From: Roseovarius sp. THAF27
Lineage (GTDB): Bacteria; Pseudomonadota; Alphaproteobacteria; Rhodobacterales; Rhodobacteraceae
NCBI RefSeq assembly: GCF_009363655.1
Contig: NZ_CP045393.1
Span: 3,348,001-3,412,000 of the forward strand
Reading direction: 5' to 3'
Length of the DNA stretch: 64,000 bases
Part shown: positions 25,583 through 35,900 of the stretch, piece by piece
Numbering within the stretch: the stretch's first letter is position 1
How the letters are laid out: each line of letters opens with the position of its first letter
Notes under the pieces: generated by a model
Seen by the model: the letters and a program-made list of their open reading frames with translations, nothing else
The model's database searches: none
What the model was told of the DNA's origin: nothing
Made by a program: the position numbers and the translations under genes

Positions 25583-27253
25583 ATGCGGCCACTGGAAGAT
25601 GGACAACTGCTTCAAACTGAAAGCATGGAGTTCGCTTCTGAAGGTCTGATAGAAGTTGATCCCTCGGGCCCAGTAATCTGGGTTGGTGGGTCGAAGTTGC
25701 TGTTGCTGGAAACTCGACAGGACGTGAAGTGGTTATCACACGCGGCGATGACTGCGCAATTGTCATCATCTTCCATAGAGGAACAAGAGGCAGTGTTCCT
25801 GGAGATCATTAGCAGGTTTCCCTCCGAGCCGCCGCCGCCAATCAATCAAGATCAGATAGAGATTTTTCTGAAGGACACACTCGAGCCACAGCGCGATCTT
25901 ACACCGCTCGAAACCCTTGTTTCCGGTTGCGAGGGGCTCGCCTCTTTGATGGAATATCCAACCTTCAGCGACACCAGCGTTGGAATTGTGTTTGCCTGGC
26001 AACCAGAGAATGATGATCGCCCGTGCCGCGTTGCTGCGCATGATGAACTGCCAATGCTCATTTTAGACCACGGGTCGCTTTCCATCGCGCTCCTGAAATT
26101 GAAAGGTCTTTATACCGCTAGCAAATGGATGCTCGCAGGTTACGGCTGGGTCCGGCCAAATTTCACCTCCGCAAACGAAGCAGCGAACTGGTACGTAAAT
26201 GAACTGCGAAGTCGCGCTTTCAAACATGGACATGGAGCCATGCCGCTAGATCGCCTCGACCATCCGAACGCAGTCCAGACATTTAACCCAGACAAGCACT
26301 CCATGGCTTTAGTCTATGTTCACGGACTCTTCTCGACAGATGCCGGGAGTTTCGATGGATTCCGCGACGCTTGGTCGTCGTTGCGTATCAATCTTTATAC
26401 CGACGGGGCACTAGACCGAAGATGTGTGGAATCAGTGTTTGACAAGGTTGGTCACATCGGTTTTCCGCATGATACGTTCTGCGGAATAGATAAAAGCGGA
26501 CAAGCGCTGGCCGACGCCCTACATGATCGCTTTGAAGCATCGGACACCAAACTCGCTCTTATCGCCCATTCGCGCGGTGGGCTTGTAACGCGCCGGGCCA
26601 TTCAACATCTGCTTTTCCGTGGAAATGGATGGAACGACAGGATTAAGATTTTTGCTACATTTGGCACTCCACACACTGGAGCGAAACTGGCGCAGTTGCC
26701 AGGGAGATATGAGGGATCCTACTTACTGCTCAAAGGTCAGTCTGACCAGTTGATCGCTCTCGACATGCTGTTCTGCTACCTGAAACACGTCAGGCGCATT
26801 GAAGGCATAGACGATCTTCAGCCTGTTGGAAATCTGGTGTCGACTTTTCTCGAAGATCTTGAAGACCGTGAGAACAAATATGGTTCGCTTAGCACCTGGG
26901 CTGTATCCGGAGCTGCGCCACAGATTTCCGGGTGGGGAATACGTAGTCTGATTACCAAAGCTGTTAGGATCGGAATAGACCAGATAGTTGGATCTCCGAA
27001 CGACATCGTCGTGCCACGTTCCTCTGCGGAGGCTGCGCCCAACCCAACTGTCCGCAAGTTTGACTGCGAACATTTTGAGTACTTTTCGCAGTTAGACGGT
27101 ATGAAGAACACAGCGAGAGAGGTTATGAGAGCTTTTGGTCTTGAAGACGAAATCAACATCTGTACTGGAGGATCCGCACCGGACATCGAGTTCATTGAGA
27201 GTGGTGATGACACTATTGTTCGGATTGGAGGCATTGACCTCCCCGTGAACTAA
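25583..27253 (+). CDS. Alpha/beta-hydrolase of unknown role in an acquired region
   Basis: 556-residue protein. The first roughly 240 residues are not recognised. From about residue 245 comes an alpha/beta-hydrolase with oxyanion segment MALVYVHGLFSTDAGSFDGF, nucleophile elbow LIAHSRGGLVTRRA (Ser in H-S-R-G-G, as in PGAP1/DUF676-like lipases), FGTPHTGA, and a late histidine candidate in DCEHFEYF. There is no signal peptide. AAGGGG lies about 8 bp upstream of ATG at 25583. Codon use is clearly less GC-rich than neighbours and it sits beside tRNA-Gly. Lipase, esterase or a defence effector are possible; none is shown. Confidence 0.75.
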   Translation: MRPLEDGQLLQTESMEFASEGLIEVDPSGPVIWVGGSKLLLLETRQDVKWLSHAAMTAQLSSSSIEEQEAVFLEIISRFPSEPPPPINQDQIEIFLKDTLEPQRDLTPLETLVSGCEGLASLMEYPTFSDTSVGIVFAWQPENDDRPCRVAAHDELPMLILDHGSLSIALLKLKGLYTASKWMLAGYGWVRPNFTSANEAANWYVNELRSRAFKHGHGAMPLDRLDHPNAVQTFNPDKHSMALVYVHGLFSTDAGSFDGFRDAWSSLRINLYTDGALDRRCVESVFDKVGHIGFPHDTFCGIDKSGQALADALHDRFEASDTKLALIAHSRGGLVTRRAIQHLLFRGNGWNDRIKIFATFGTPHTGAKLAQLPGRYEGSYLLLKGQSDQLIALDMLFCYLKHVRRIEGIDDLQPVGNLVSTFLEDLEDRENKYGSLSTWAVSGAAPQISGWGIRSLITKAVRIGIDQIVGSPNDIVVPRSSAEAAPNPTVRKFDCEHFEYFSQLDGMKNTAREVMRAFGLEDEINICTGGSAPDIEFIESGDDTIVRIGGIDLPVN

Positions 27254-27588
27254 CGAAGTGGCTTGCTTTCACGATCCTTAGGCAATCTACGGGGTGTAAA
27301 GCTGAAACTCGCGGCCCGAAGCGGACCTTAACGGTCAGCCCGGCGAACGACTGGAGTGAGTCCATGACGCGGCGAAGTCTAAAATTATGGCATGTTGGGA
27401 CAGGCAGCAACCTTGCCTGTGCTGTGCTTTTTACAAGTTGGCTATCGTGTTCCTAATTCGGATCTGCGACATACACGACAAGAAGTCTTCTAGAATATCG
27501 GATACCACTTGGACATTGGCATTGATGCCTCGGCATAGGGGGCGAGGTTTCAGCGCCGCCATTTCAGCGGCGCCGGCAGTACTCGAAA
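27254..27588. other. Intergenic region after the hydrolase
   Basis: 335 bp with mixed composition. An inverted repeat, GGCGCCGCTGAAATGGCGG-like, lies near 27551-27578, about 10 bp past the SDR stop on the minus strand, and could terminate that gene. No coding sequence is supported. Confidence 0.45.
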
Positions 27589-28335
27589 TTACACAGGCTG
27601 CACGGTCGGACGGAACAGGATCTCGTTCACGTCGACGTTTTCCGGTTGGGACACGGCAAAAGACACCATGTCAGCCATCGTGCTGGCGGGCACGGCGATC
27701 TCCTTGACGAAGTCGCGCACGTTGTCGCCAAGTTCAGGCTCGGTGATATGCTGTGTAAGCTCTGTATCCACTGCGCCCGGCGAGATCACGGTGACGCGCA
27801 CGTTGTAATCCTTGACCTCCTGCCGCAACCCTTCGGAAAGCGAGCGCACGGCGTGCTTCGTGGCGCAATAGACCGCGCCGGACGCCACGGTGATATGGCC
27901 ATAGACCGAGGACACGTTGATGACCTGGCCAGATTTCTGCTCTTTGAAGATCGGCAGCACGGCGGCAATGCCGTAAAGTGTGCCCTTCATGTTCACGTCG
28001 ATCATCTGGTCCCACTCGTCGATCCGCAGGCTTTCGAGGGGCGAGAGCGGCATGAGACCCGCGTTGTTGAAGATGACGTCGACGCGGCCGAAAGTGTCCT
28101 TGGCCTTGGTGACGAGCGCCCGCACGTCGTCGAGCTTGGTCACGTCGGTTTCCATCGCGACGGCCTCGCCGCCCGCGTCGGTGATGTCTTTGACGATGCT
28201 GTCGAGCCGGTCCTTGCGGCGCGCGCCAAGGGCAAGTTTCGCGCCTTTGGCGGCCAGGTCGCGGGCCGTGACCTCGCCCATGCCCGAGGAGGCGCCGGTG
28301 ATGACGATGACTTTGCCTGTGATGTTGTCGGTCAT
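27589..28335 (-). CDS. Short-chain dehydrogenase/reductase
   Basis: 248-residue classical SDR. Cofactor motif TGASSGMG is at residues 13-20, NNAG near residue 90, catalytic Ser in INVSSVYG, and YxxxK in YCATK. R39-R40 after the second strand (GARRKDR) suggests NADP preference. It is an oxidoreductase of unknown alcohol/ketone substrate, in a cluster with a cyclophilin-like protein, a cupin and a LysR regulator. Confidence 0.9.
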   Translation of the reverse strand: MTDNITGKVIVITGASSGMGEVTARDLAAKGAKLALGARRKDRLDSIVKDITDAGGEAVAMETDVTKLDDVRALVTKAKDTFGRVDVIFNNAGLMPLSPLESLRIDEWDQMIDVNMKGTLYGIAAVLPIFKEQKSGQVINVSSVYGHITVASGAVYCATKHAVRSLSEGLRQEVKDYNVRVTVISPGAVDTELTQHITEPELGDNVRDFVKEIAVPASTMADMVSFAVSQPENVDVNEILFRPTVQPV

Positions 28336-28424
28336 GATGTGTCCTTTTCGTTTTGGATGCAGGTTTGGGGCGGACAGGCTGTGAAAGCCCTGCCAGATGT
28401 GGGTGGGTTGAGGTTCAGGGGGGC

Positions 28425-28880
28425 CTAGTCCGCCAGCTCGATGCGGACAGGGAAATCTCCGTCGCGGACAAGCACGTCGATCGGCCCGTCAAAGGCGCCA
28501 AGCCGCACAAGGCCACGCGAGCGCTGGAATGGCTTGTAGAAGATCGCCAGATTGCCCCAAGGCGCATAAAGCGTGATGTCACCGGCCTTGGGCTCATAGC
28601 TGTCCGGAACACCGCTGGTGTCCAGCTTGCGCGGCAGATCGGCGACTTTCTCAATCCCGTGGTAATCGCTCAGCGTCAGGTCGAGAGGCAGAAGCGCCGC
28701 AAAATCCTGTGTCACCGGCGTCGTGTCGAGCGTGGCTGTCAGGGTCTTTTCCCCGACGATCACTCTGATTTCGGTCATGGCGGCCTCCTTTCCTTGGTCG
28801 GTTGCCTCTGCGGCGGGGGCAAGGCTGATCGTCAGGGCCGCGATGGCCAGCCGGGCAATGTTCGTGGTTGATCCGATCAT
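28425..28880 (-). CDS. Exported cyclophilin-like fold protein
   Basis: 151 residues. An N-terminal signal-like segment (ARLAIAALTISLAPAAEA) precedes a domain with TEIRVIVGEKTLTATLDTTPVTQDFAALLPLDLTLSDYHGIEKVADLPRKL, then GDITLYAPWGNLAIFYKPFQRSRGLVRLGAFDG, the pattern of the cyclophilin-like (PF18050-type) family found beside oxidoreductases. The body could also start at the internal ATG (MTEIRV), which gives a cytoplasmic form. Function unknown. Confidence 0.8.
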   Translation of the reverse strand: MIGSTTNIARLAIAALTISLAPAAEATDQGKEAAMTEIRVIVGEKTLTATLDTTPVTQDFAALLPLDLTLSDYHGIEKVADLPRKLDTSGVPDSYEPKAGDITLYAPWGNLAIFYKPFQRSRGLVRLGAFDGPIDVLVRDGDFPVRIELAD

Positions 28881-29143
28881 GGTCGTCCCCTTGGTTTTGA
28901 GGGGGATATACGCCGATGGCGGCGCGGGATAATCCCCGCTGAATCTCTACCTCTCATGAAGGCGCCTCATGAATGGGTGACATTGTTCGCCGAGTGATGA
29001 GGGCAATCATTCATGAACCCTCCTCATGTCCGCTTGCCGAATGCCGCCCATGATACGGGCCATCACGCGCTTTAGGTAGCCGTTCATGTCGGGACGGTCG
29101 CGGTGACCGACCCATAAACGCAGCCAAAAGGAGATTTTTCGAC
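28881..29143. promoter_or_regulatory. Divergent promoter region with repeated TCATGAA motifs
   Basis: Between the cyclophilin-like gene and the cupin gene, TCATGAA occurs at 28954, 28967 and 29011 (the last also reads TTCATGAATGATT on the minus strand). The 10-mer TCATGAATGG at 28967-28976 recurs at 30647-30656 upstream of the carboxymuconolactone decarboxylase-like gene. These are candidate sites for the LysR regulator at 29699. Confidence 0.45.
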
Positions 29144-29608
29144 ATGACACGAATTCTGGGACCCACACTTGCTCTGGGGCTGGCCGCGCCCGGCGCCTTC
29201 GCGCAATCCATGGAAATCACTCGCGCGAGCGATCAAGAGGGCTTTATCGGCGATACCGATCTCTTCACCGGCACCGCCTATATCGAGCCGGTTTTCCCCG
29301 CCAACGAGCCCTTTGCCGTGAACGCGGGCAAAGTGACCTTCTTGCCCGGCGCACGGTCGGCCTGGCACACGCATCCGGCGGGCCAGATGCTCATCGTGAC
29401 CGAGGGCACCGGCTGGGTACAGGAACGCGGTCAGGAGCGCCACGTCATGCAGGCCGGCGACGTGGTCTGGTGTCCGCCGGAAGTCGAGCATTGGCATGGC
29501 GCGACGGACAGCACGGCTGTCACGCATATCGCGGTGCAGCAGTTCGCCGACGGTGAGAACGTCGTCTGGGGCGAGCATGTGACCGACGCCGAATACGGGG
29601 CCGAGTAG
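29144..29608 (+). CDS. Exported cupin-domain protein
   Basis: 154 residues. Signal peptide [20 protein letters not shown] is followed by a single cupin barrel with [22 protein letters not shown] (metal-binding His, His, Gln/Glu) and [16 protein letters not shown] (second histidine). It resembles cupins paired with carboxymuconolactone decarboxylases, one of which lies at 30738. AAGGAG lies upstream. Likely a periplasmic metal-dependent enzyme or binding protein. Confidence 0.85.
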   Translation: MTRILGPTLALGLAAPGAFAQSMEITRASDQEGFIGDTDLFTGTAYIEPVFPANEPFAVNAGKVTFLPGARSAWHTHPAGQMLIVTEGTGWVQERGQERHVMQAGDVVWCPPEVEHWHGATDSTAVTHIAVQQFADGENVVWGEHVTDAEYGAE

Positions 29609-29698
29609 CGACTCTTGCCGCTCCGCCCATTCATTCGGCGGGGCGGCATAATTCTTCGACACATGAAAATTCGACATATATTCTGAGGGGCAACCGAC

Positions 29699-30628
29699 GT
29701 GATCATCGATCCGCAGATCCAAGGCGCCCTCATGCTTCGAGAGAATATCCAGGACCTTATCGCGCTGGCCGCCGTGGCCGAAGAGCGCAGCTTTACCCGG
29801 GCCGCAGCACGGCTCAACGTGTCGCAATCTGCGCTCAGCCATACGATCAAGGGGCTGGAGCAGCGCCTTGGTCTGCGGCTTCTGACGCGCACGACGCGCT
29901 CTGTCGCGCCGACGCTGGAGGGTGAGGACCTGCTCGCCACTCTGAACCCTTGTCTGGAAAAGATCGAGGCGCGTCTTCATGCGCTAAACGACTCTCAGGG
30001 CGCGCCGTCTGGGACGGTGCGTATCGTAGGGGTGGAGTATGCCATCGAGTCCCTGCTTTGGCCCAAGCTGTCTCCGGTGTTGAAGGAATACCCAGACGTG
30101 AAGGTCGAGTTCGTGATGGACTATGGCTATACCGATCTGGCCGAAAGCCAGTGCGATGCGGGCGTGCGATATGGCGACCAAGTGAGCGATGGCATGATCG
30201 CGATGCGCATCGGCCCGGAGGAACGGATGGTGTGCGTCGGCGCGCCGGGGTATTTCCATGTGGCGGGCACGCCCGACGTGCCGCAAGACCTGACCGGACA
30301 CCAGTGCATAAACCTGCGTCTCACCAATCATGGTGCGCTTTACGCGTGGGAGTTCGAAGACGAGGACGGCACCGAAATCCGGGTCAAGGTGCAGGGGCAG
30401 GCGATTTTCAACACGATCAACCCGGTGCTGCGGGCGGCGAAGGACGGGCATGGGCTGGCCCTTGTACCCGAGCGGCTGGCGCAGGCCCATCTGGACAGCG
30501 GGGCACTGCGCCTGTGTCTGGAGGGTTATTGCCCTTATTTCCCCGGGTTCCACCTCTATTACCCCAGCCGCCAGCGGCCCTCTTCGGCGTTTGGTGTCGT
30601 GCTGGATGCACTCCGCGAAAAGGGCTGA
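29699..30628 (+). CDS. LysR-family transcriptional regulator
   Basis: 309 residues starting at a GTG preceded by GAGGGG 8 bp upstream; an ATG at 29732 is the alternative. The N-terminal HTH reads LIALAAVAEERSFTRAAARLNVSQSALSHTIKGLEQRLGLRLLTRTTRSVAPT, followed by the substrate-binding domain (SGTVRIVGVEYAIESLLWPKL...). It sits between the cupin and decarboxylase genes and probably regulates the whole cluster. Confidence 0.9.
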   Translation: MIIDPQIQGALMLRENIQDLIALAAVAEERSFTRAAARLNVSQSALSHTIKGLEQRLGLRLLTRTTRSVAPTLEGEDLLATLNPCLEKIEARLHALNDSQGAPSGTVRIVGVEYAIESLLWPKLSPVLKEYPDVKVEFVMDYGYTDLAESQCDAGVRYGDQVSDGMIAMRIGPEERMVCVGAPGYFHVAGTPDVPQDLTGHQCINLRLTNHGALYAWEFEDEDGTEIRVKVQGQAIFNTINPVLRAAKDGHGLALVPERLAQAHLDSGALRLCLEGYCPYFPGFHLYYPSRQRPSSAFGVVLDALREKG

Positions 30629-30737
30629 GCGATTGATGAGAAGGGATCATGAATGGTTTGAGCATCCCGGCCATTAAGGCCTAGGTCAATCGCACCATAT
30701 GAGGGCGGAGATCACAGCGAACCAAGGAGATCCCCCG

Positions 30738-31499
30738 ATGAAGACCTTCCTGACAGTTTCCGCGCTCGGCCTCATGACCAGCGCCGCCGTGGCCCAGGAC
30801 GCCACGCAGACCCTGCCCGATGCCGTGGGCAAGGTCGCCCCGGCGCTTGAGGCTTATTCTAACAATTCGCTTTTCAGCGAAGTCTGGACGGACGAGGCAA
30901 TGTCGCACCGCGACCGCGCGCTTGTCACATTTGCCGCGCTGATGACACGGCAAGACACGGGCGCCTTGTCCGATCACGTGGCGCTGGCGCTGGACGCGGG
31001 CGTCACCGCGGCCGAGATTTCCGAGACGATCACGCATCTGGCCTTTTACACCGGCTGGGGCGATGCGACCGCTGCCGCAACGGCTGCCGCGCCGGTTTTC
31101 GAGGCGCGCGGCATCACCGCCGAGGACCTTCCGGCAGTGGACCCCGAGTTGCTGGGCTATGACGAGGAAGCTGAGGCGAGCCGCCAGGAGTTCGTGCAAG
31201 GCACCTATGGCAGCGTGAGCCAAGGTGTCGTTGACGATACCGAGCAGCTGCTGTTCCTCGACCTCTGGCGCCGTCCTGCGCTGGAGCCGCGCGACCGCAG
31301 CCTTGTGACCGTTGCCGCGCTGATCGCAGCGGGTCAGGCGGAACAGATGACGTTTCACCTCAACCGCGCCATGGATAACGGCCTGACCCAGGACGAGGCG
31401 GGCGCGATGCTGTCGCATCTGGCCTACTACTCCGGCTGGCCCAAGGTCTTTTCCGCCATGCCGGTGGCCAAGGACGTGTTCGAGAACCGGTCCGAGTAA
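30738..31499 (+). CDS. Exported carboxymuconolactone decarboxylase-family protein
   Basis: 253 residues. Signal peptide MKTFLTVSALGLMTSAAVA, then two AhpD-like/CMD helical domains: LFSEVWTDEAMSHRDRALVTFAALMTRQDTGALSDHVALALDAGVTAAEISETITHLAFYTGW and a second copy around RRPALEPRDRSLVTVAALIAAGQAEQMTFHLNRAMDNGLTQDEAGAMLSHLAYYSGWPK. The CxxC peroxidase pair is absent in both. AAGGAG precedes the ATG. Probably acts with the periplasmic cupin. Confidence 0.85.
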   Translation: MKTFLTVSALGLMTSAAVAQDATQTLPDAVGKVAPALEAYSNNSLFSEVWTDEAMSHRDRALVTFAALMTRQDTGALSDHVALALDAGVTAAEISETITHLAFYTGWGDATAAATAAAPVFEARGITAEDLPAVDPELLGYDEEAEASRQEFVQGTYGSVSQGVVDDTEQLLFLDLWRRPALEPRDRSLVTVAALIAAGQAEQMTFHLNRAMDNGLTQDEAGAMLSHLAYYSGWPKVFSAMPVAKDVFENRSE

Positions 31500-31523
31500 G
31501 GCCCGTCAGCGGAGAAAAGACCC

Positions 31524-32156
31524 ATGAAAATCGGTATCCTCGGCTCTGGCCTGATGGGATCGCAACTGGGCCGTGTCTGGGCCGCGTGCGGGCATGACGT
31601 GATTTTTTCCTATGCCCGAAACACGTCCAAACTGAATATGCTGGCGCGCCAATACGGCGCGCTGGCCGGGCGGGTGGACGAGGCGGTGCGCTATGCCGAT
31701 GTCCTCCTGCTTGCCGTGCACTGGTCGCGCATCCCGGACGTCCTGGAGCAGGCGGGGGCGTTGGAGGGAAAGGTCGTGCTGAACTGCTGCGTGCCGTTGA
31801 ACGAGGCGAATTCCGAATTGGTTCTTGGCACGACGACCTCGGGCGCGGAGGAACTGGCGCGCCTGCGGCCCGCTGCGCGGTGGGTGTCGTGTTTCAACAC
31901 GGTGCCGTCCGAGGCCTTCAGGCCGGTTCTTTCCGGCAAAGGGCAAAGTCCGGCACCTCAGGTCCTGACCTATGGTGACGATGCCTCGGCCAAGAAGATC
32001 GCCCAAAAGCTGATCCGCGACGCGGGATTTGAGCCGCTTGAGGCGGGCTCTTTGCGAACTGCGAGGTTCGCTGAGCCTTTTGCCATGGTGACGGCGGAAC
32101 TGGCTTACGCCCAAGCGGGCGGCCCGGCGTTGACCTATCGCTTCACCAAGCTCTGA
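31524..32156 (+). CDS. NAD(P)-binding F420-reductase-like oxidoreductase
   Basis: 210 residues with Rossmann motif GILGSGLMGSQLG at residues 4-16 and the pattern of the NADPH-dependent F420 reductase/NADP oxidoreductase family (DVLLLAVHWSRIPDVL, CCVPLNEANSE, WVSCFNTVPSEAF). It follows the CMD-like gene by 24 bp and is cotranscribed. Proteins of this family in bacteria lacking F420 have unknown substrates. Confidence 0.85.
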   Translation: MKIGILGSGLMGSQLGRVWAACGHDVIFSYARNTSKLNMLARQYGALAGRVDEAVRYADVLLLAVHWSRIPDVLEQAGALEGKVVLNCCVPLNEANSELVLGTTTSGAEELARLRPAARWVSCFNTVPSEAFRPVLSGKGQSPAPQVLTYGDDASAKKIAQKLIRDAGFEPLEAGSLRTARFAEPFAMVTAELAYAQAGGPALTYRFTKL

Positions 32157-32225
32157 GATCGACGGCACGGGCTTTGGCCGGAACGCATGGACATCCAGCC
32201 CGGATGACATTCGCTACGATCCATT

Positions 32226-32569
32226 GAGAACTACACCGTCCCGGACCTGCGAATGTTCGACACCGCCTTCGGCGAAATGATACCGTCCGATCTGCGCTTC
32301 TACCCGCAGGACCTGGCCGCAGAGATCGACACGCTGAACGCCGTGATCTACGACAAGCTGAACAACGGCGTCTACAAATCCGGCTTCGCCAGTTCGCGGA
32401 CTACCCACGCCTGTCGGCTCTTCTGCAGCGGATGCTGGATATCCCAGGCGTGCGCGAGACCGTGAACATGGACCATATCACGCGCGGCTACTATTATATC
32501 AAGGCACTGAACCCGACGCGCATCCGGCCCGTGGGCCCCGCGCATGTGGTCAAGACGCTTGGGCTTTGA
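32226..32569 (+). pseudogene. Degraded glutathionyl-hydroquinone reductase (GST family)
   Basis: Two fragments match the family in different frames. The first (about 32226-32394) reads VPDLRMFDTAFGEMIPSD, then LRFYPQDLAAEIDTLN and NNGVYKSGFA. The second (about 32392-32569) reads FADYPRLSALLQRML, then PGVRETVNMDHITRGYYYIKALNPTRIRPVGP to a stop. The N-terminal thioredoxin part with the catalytic Cys and roughly 70 central residues are missing, so it cannot encode an active enzyme. Confidence 0.75.
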
Positions 32570-32992
32570 GGTTGGAATTAACTCGCCGACTGTGACCTAG
32601 ATCAGCCGTTGCGGCATGTCTGAAAATGTTTCGCGTTTCACACCCTGCCTACTCGGCTATCATGGTTCCCCTATCAGACGAACGTCCGGCAATATCAATG
32701 CTCCAACCGACACACTGGATTGAAGATTTCGCCAAAGCGGACGTTGAACATTGATGCAGCGAAGGTCCGCTCCCCGCCCAATTCTTTAAGTGTCTACGCT
32801 GTTCTAAAACTTCCACATAGGTCTGCGTGAAAGAGTTTACATGAGACAAGATTGCGGCGCTGGAACGAGCTGACCCCCGGTCATCTGCACGAAACCCATA
32901 CTTCTATTTCCCAACAATCAAGCGTTTCGCGAGCCTAGGTCTTATTGGGGTTCGGCCACTCACCGAACCCCATCAGCCCCAAGGCTCTCTGG
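32570..32992. other. Intergenic region before the nuclease gene
   Basis: 423 bp downstream of both the GST pseudogene and the convergent nuclease gene. I see no gene or strong hairpin. The composition is mixed and may hold decayed sequence. Confidence 0.4.
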
Positions 32993-35900
32993 TCAGACCA
33001 CAAGATCGTCAGGCTGCGTGTCGAGCCCGAGTATCAGCGGATCGTGATCGGAAGAAGCAAAGACATCGTCACTATAGAAGCCCGGATCATTGAATCGGCT
33101 GCTGTAGTTCAACAGGTCGGGTTCTTGCGCGTTGATATGCCACTCGGTCACGCCGGTGACCATGCTTACGACATCGTTTGATGCCAGAGCCTGGTCAAGC
33201 GTTCCCTGCTGTCCGTCGAAAACGAAGCTGAAGGCATTTTGCTGGCCGATGAAACTGTCGATCAGATCGGTGTAATCGGCGTCGTCTGCGATCGTCTGAA
33301 CCGGGTCCTCCTCGGCATAGGCGTTGAAGTCCCCAAGCATCAGGTAGCTCTCCGTGCCGGTTCCGGCGTAGTCATTCTCCAGCCAGTTCGCCAGTTCACC
33401 CGCCGCATCGGTCCGCACCGCGTTCCAGAAGCCCTGACCATCGCCCTGGTCATAGTTCGGGTCGGCGCGCAGCGCGTCGATGTCGGCCTGCGTGATGCCG
33501 GTACCACCACCGTCCAGATAGGTTTGCGCAGCTACCACCAGGTCGACAAGCCCGCTGTCGCCCTTGGATTTGAAATGGCTGGACGACACGGTGAACGTCT
33601 CGCCCGTGACAACATCCTCGAACTCCGCCGCGACGCTGGGACGGTTGCGCTGAAAATCATCCAACTGTTCTCCGGACGCGACTACGGCGTTCAGCACATC
33701 AGCCAATCCGAAGGTAGTCGCGGCCGACGGCTCGTCGAACACGATGAAATCGGAACTGACGAGGTTCACCGCCGTGGTGTTATAAATCAGCCCTGTGGTT
33801 ATCGCGTCGGTGCCGATGGGTCCGGCATCCGTTGTCGGATCAACGAAGGCGTAGACCGACGAAGAGCCGCGCAGCGCCGCCTCGGCATTCAGCGCATCGA
33901 CAAGGGTGGCAATCGCCGAGCCAGGACCGAACCCGTTATTCTCGATCTCCTGAATGGCAAAGACTTCTGCCCCCGTTCCAAAGAACGCCTCGACCAGCTT
34001 GGCCGTCTGCCGGTCAAGATCAGATGCGGACGTTGCACCACGCGCCTGCCCCGCCGGGTTGGTCGCGGTGCCGTCACTGAAAGAAGTAAAGTAATTCAGC
34101 ACGTTGAAAGACGCCACTTGGATATTGCCTCCGACATCCTCTGGCGTATCCGGGCGGGCATCTTCGTTGGTCGCCGGGTCAATCACCAACTGGCCGTCGA
34201 CCAGCATCCGGTATTCGCCGAAACCGAACCGCATCACCCCGGTGATATCATCTTGTTCCGGATCCCCGGTTACACCCGTTATCTCGGACCCCAACCGCAG
34301 AGTGGCGCCCTCTGCGGTGAAAGTGTCGGCCGCATTCAGGATACCATTGCCATCGTCACCCGCGGTCAGGTTCGGCACGTACTCGAAGGCGCCCGGGTTC
34401 TGCCCCGACACCCCGTCGTCGATGATCAGCCGGTTGTTGAGATTGCCCTCGATCACCGCGGCCACCTCCGTGGCCTCGGTCTGAGCGTCGAACAGTTGGG
34501 TCGCCTGGGTCTGGGTGCCGGCGCTGACAGTGATCTCACCGAAGCGGTCGAAGTTGAAATTCTCGATCACGGTAATTTCTTCACCGGCTATGCCGCTCGA
34601 CAGGCGAAAGCGCATCCCCTCGATCGCCTCGAAATTCGATGCAGTGTCGGAAAGCATGATTTCGGCCATGGTCGGCATCGCGTTGCCGGACGAAACCACG
34701 CTGATGTCGGTCACGTCGCCGATCTGGGTTTCGTCGAAGAACTCCGTCACGGTGCCCGTGACCGAGACCTGGTCACCCAGGCTCGGCAGGCTCGCGCCCT
34801 CACCGGTGAAGATGAAAATGCCTTCCGAAGTGGCGGCATCACCATCGCTGTCGGTGTCTTCTTCCTGCAGGAAGAACCCATCGTCCACCAGATACGTCAC
34901 GATCGCCGTCACGGTGACCACTTCGCCAAAGCGGGCGGCAACCGGGCCGGCCCCCTGCACCTCCGAGATCAGCGCGGGCGTGGCCGGGCCTGTGGCGTTG
35001 CTCTCGCCCGGGGTGTCCTGCGAGGTCTCGCCGAACGCCAGCTGCGTGAACGCGCCGCTGCCATCGGGGTCGCGCGCCCCGCCCGCCGGTGTGAAGGTTC
35101 CGTCGGGGCCAAAGATATCGTTGCTATAGCTTACATCAGGCGCGCCGCCACCATTGGTCAGGGACAAAGAGGTAATCACGTTGCCCACGCCCATGTCGAA
35201 GGTTCCGTCATTGTCCGTGTCCAGGTCGTCGCCGGCACTGCCGGTAAACCCGTGGACCAGCAAGAAAGTCTGAGGCGAGCCGAAGAAATCAAGCCCTGCC
35301 ACGCCGACATCACCAGCCTCCAGCGCCGGGTTGCTGTCTTCCGCTATCAGAAGAAATCCGTTCTCGTCGGCAACCGCGCCGTCGAGCGAGATGGCATAGT
35401 CCACCTGCCCTGGTTCGAATTCGCCCGAGACGGCAAGTAGCGTCAGACCGTCAAAGCCCTGGCCAGGTGTGCCAAGAAGCTCGACAAAGTTCGAGGTATC
35501 GTCGCTCGATCCCCCGCTTGAGATGCGGAATTCGTTGATCACAATCCCCTGCGGCGGAGTGATGCCGTCATTGGCGGCCCCGCGTGTTTCGGCCTCGGGT
35601 ACGCGCCATGTCCCATCTTCATTGCGCTGCAGCGAAAACCCCTCGGGCGTGTTGCCGGATTCCGACGCGCCGATATCGGTTGAGGCCAGGCCCGCCGCCG
35701 GACCGCCAAGGGCGGTAAATTCGCCCTCGTAGCTGAGGAATTCGACCACCGAGCCGTCATTCACCAGCGCGATCGCATCCGGGCTGCCATTCTGAAGACC
35801 GGGAGTGTCAACGACGTAATAGTCAAAGGTGCCGTCGCTGGACGCCGGCGTCGTGGGCAAGCTGTAGGTTTCATACAGGCTGCCGTTGCTGCCATTGTAA

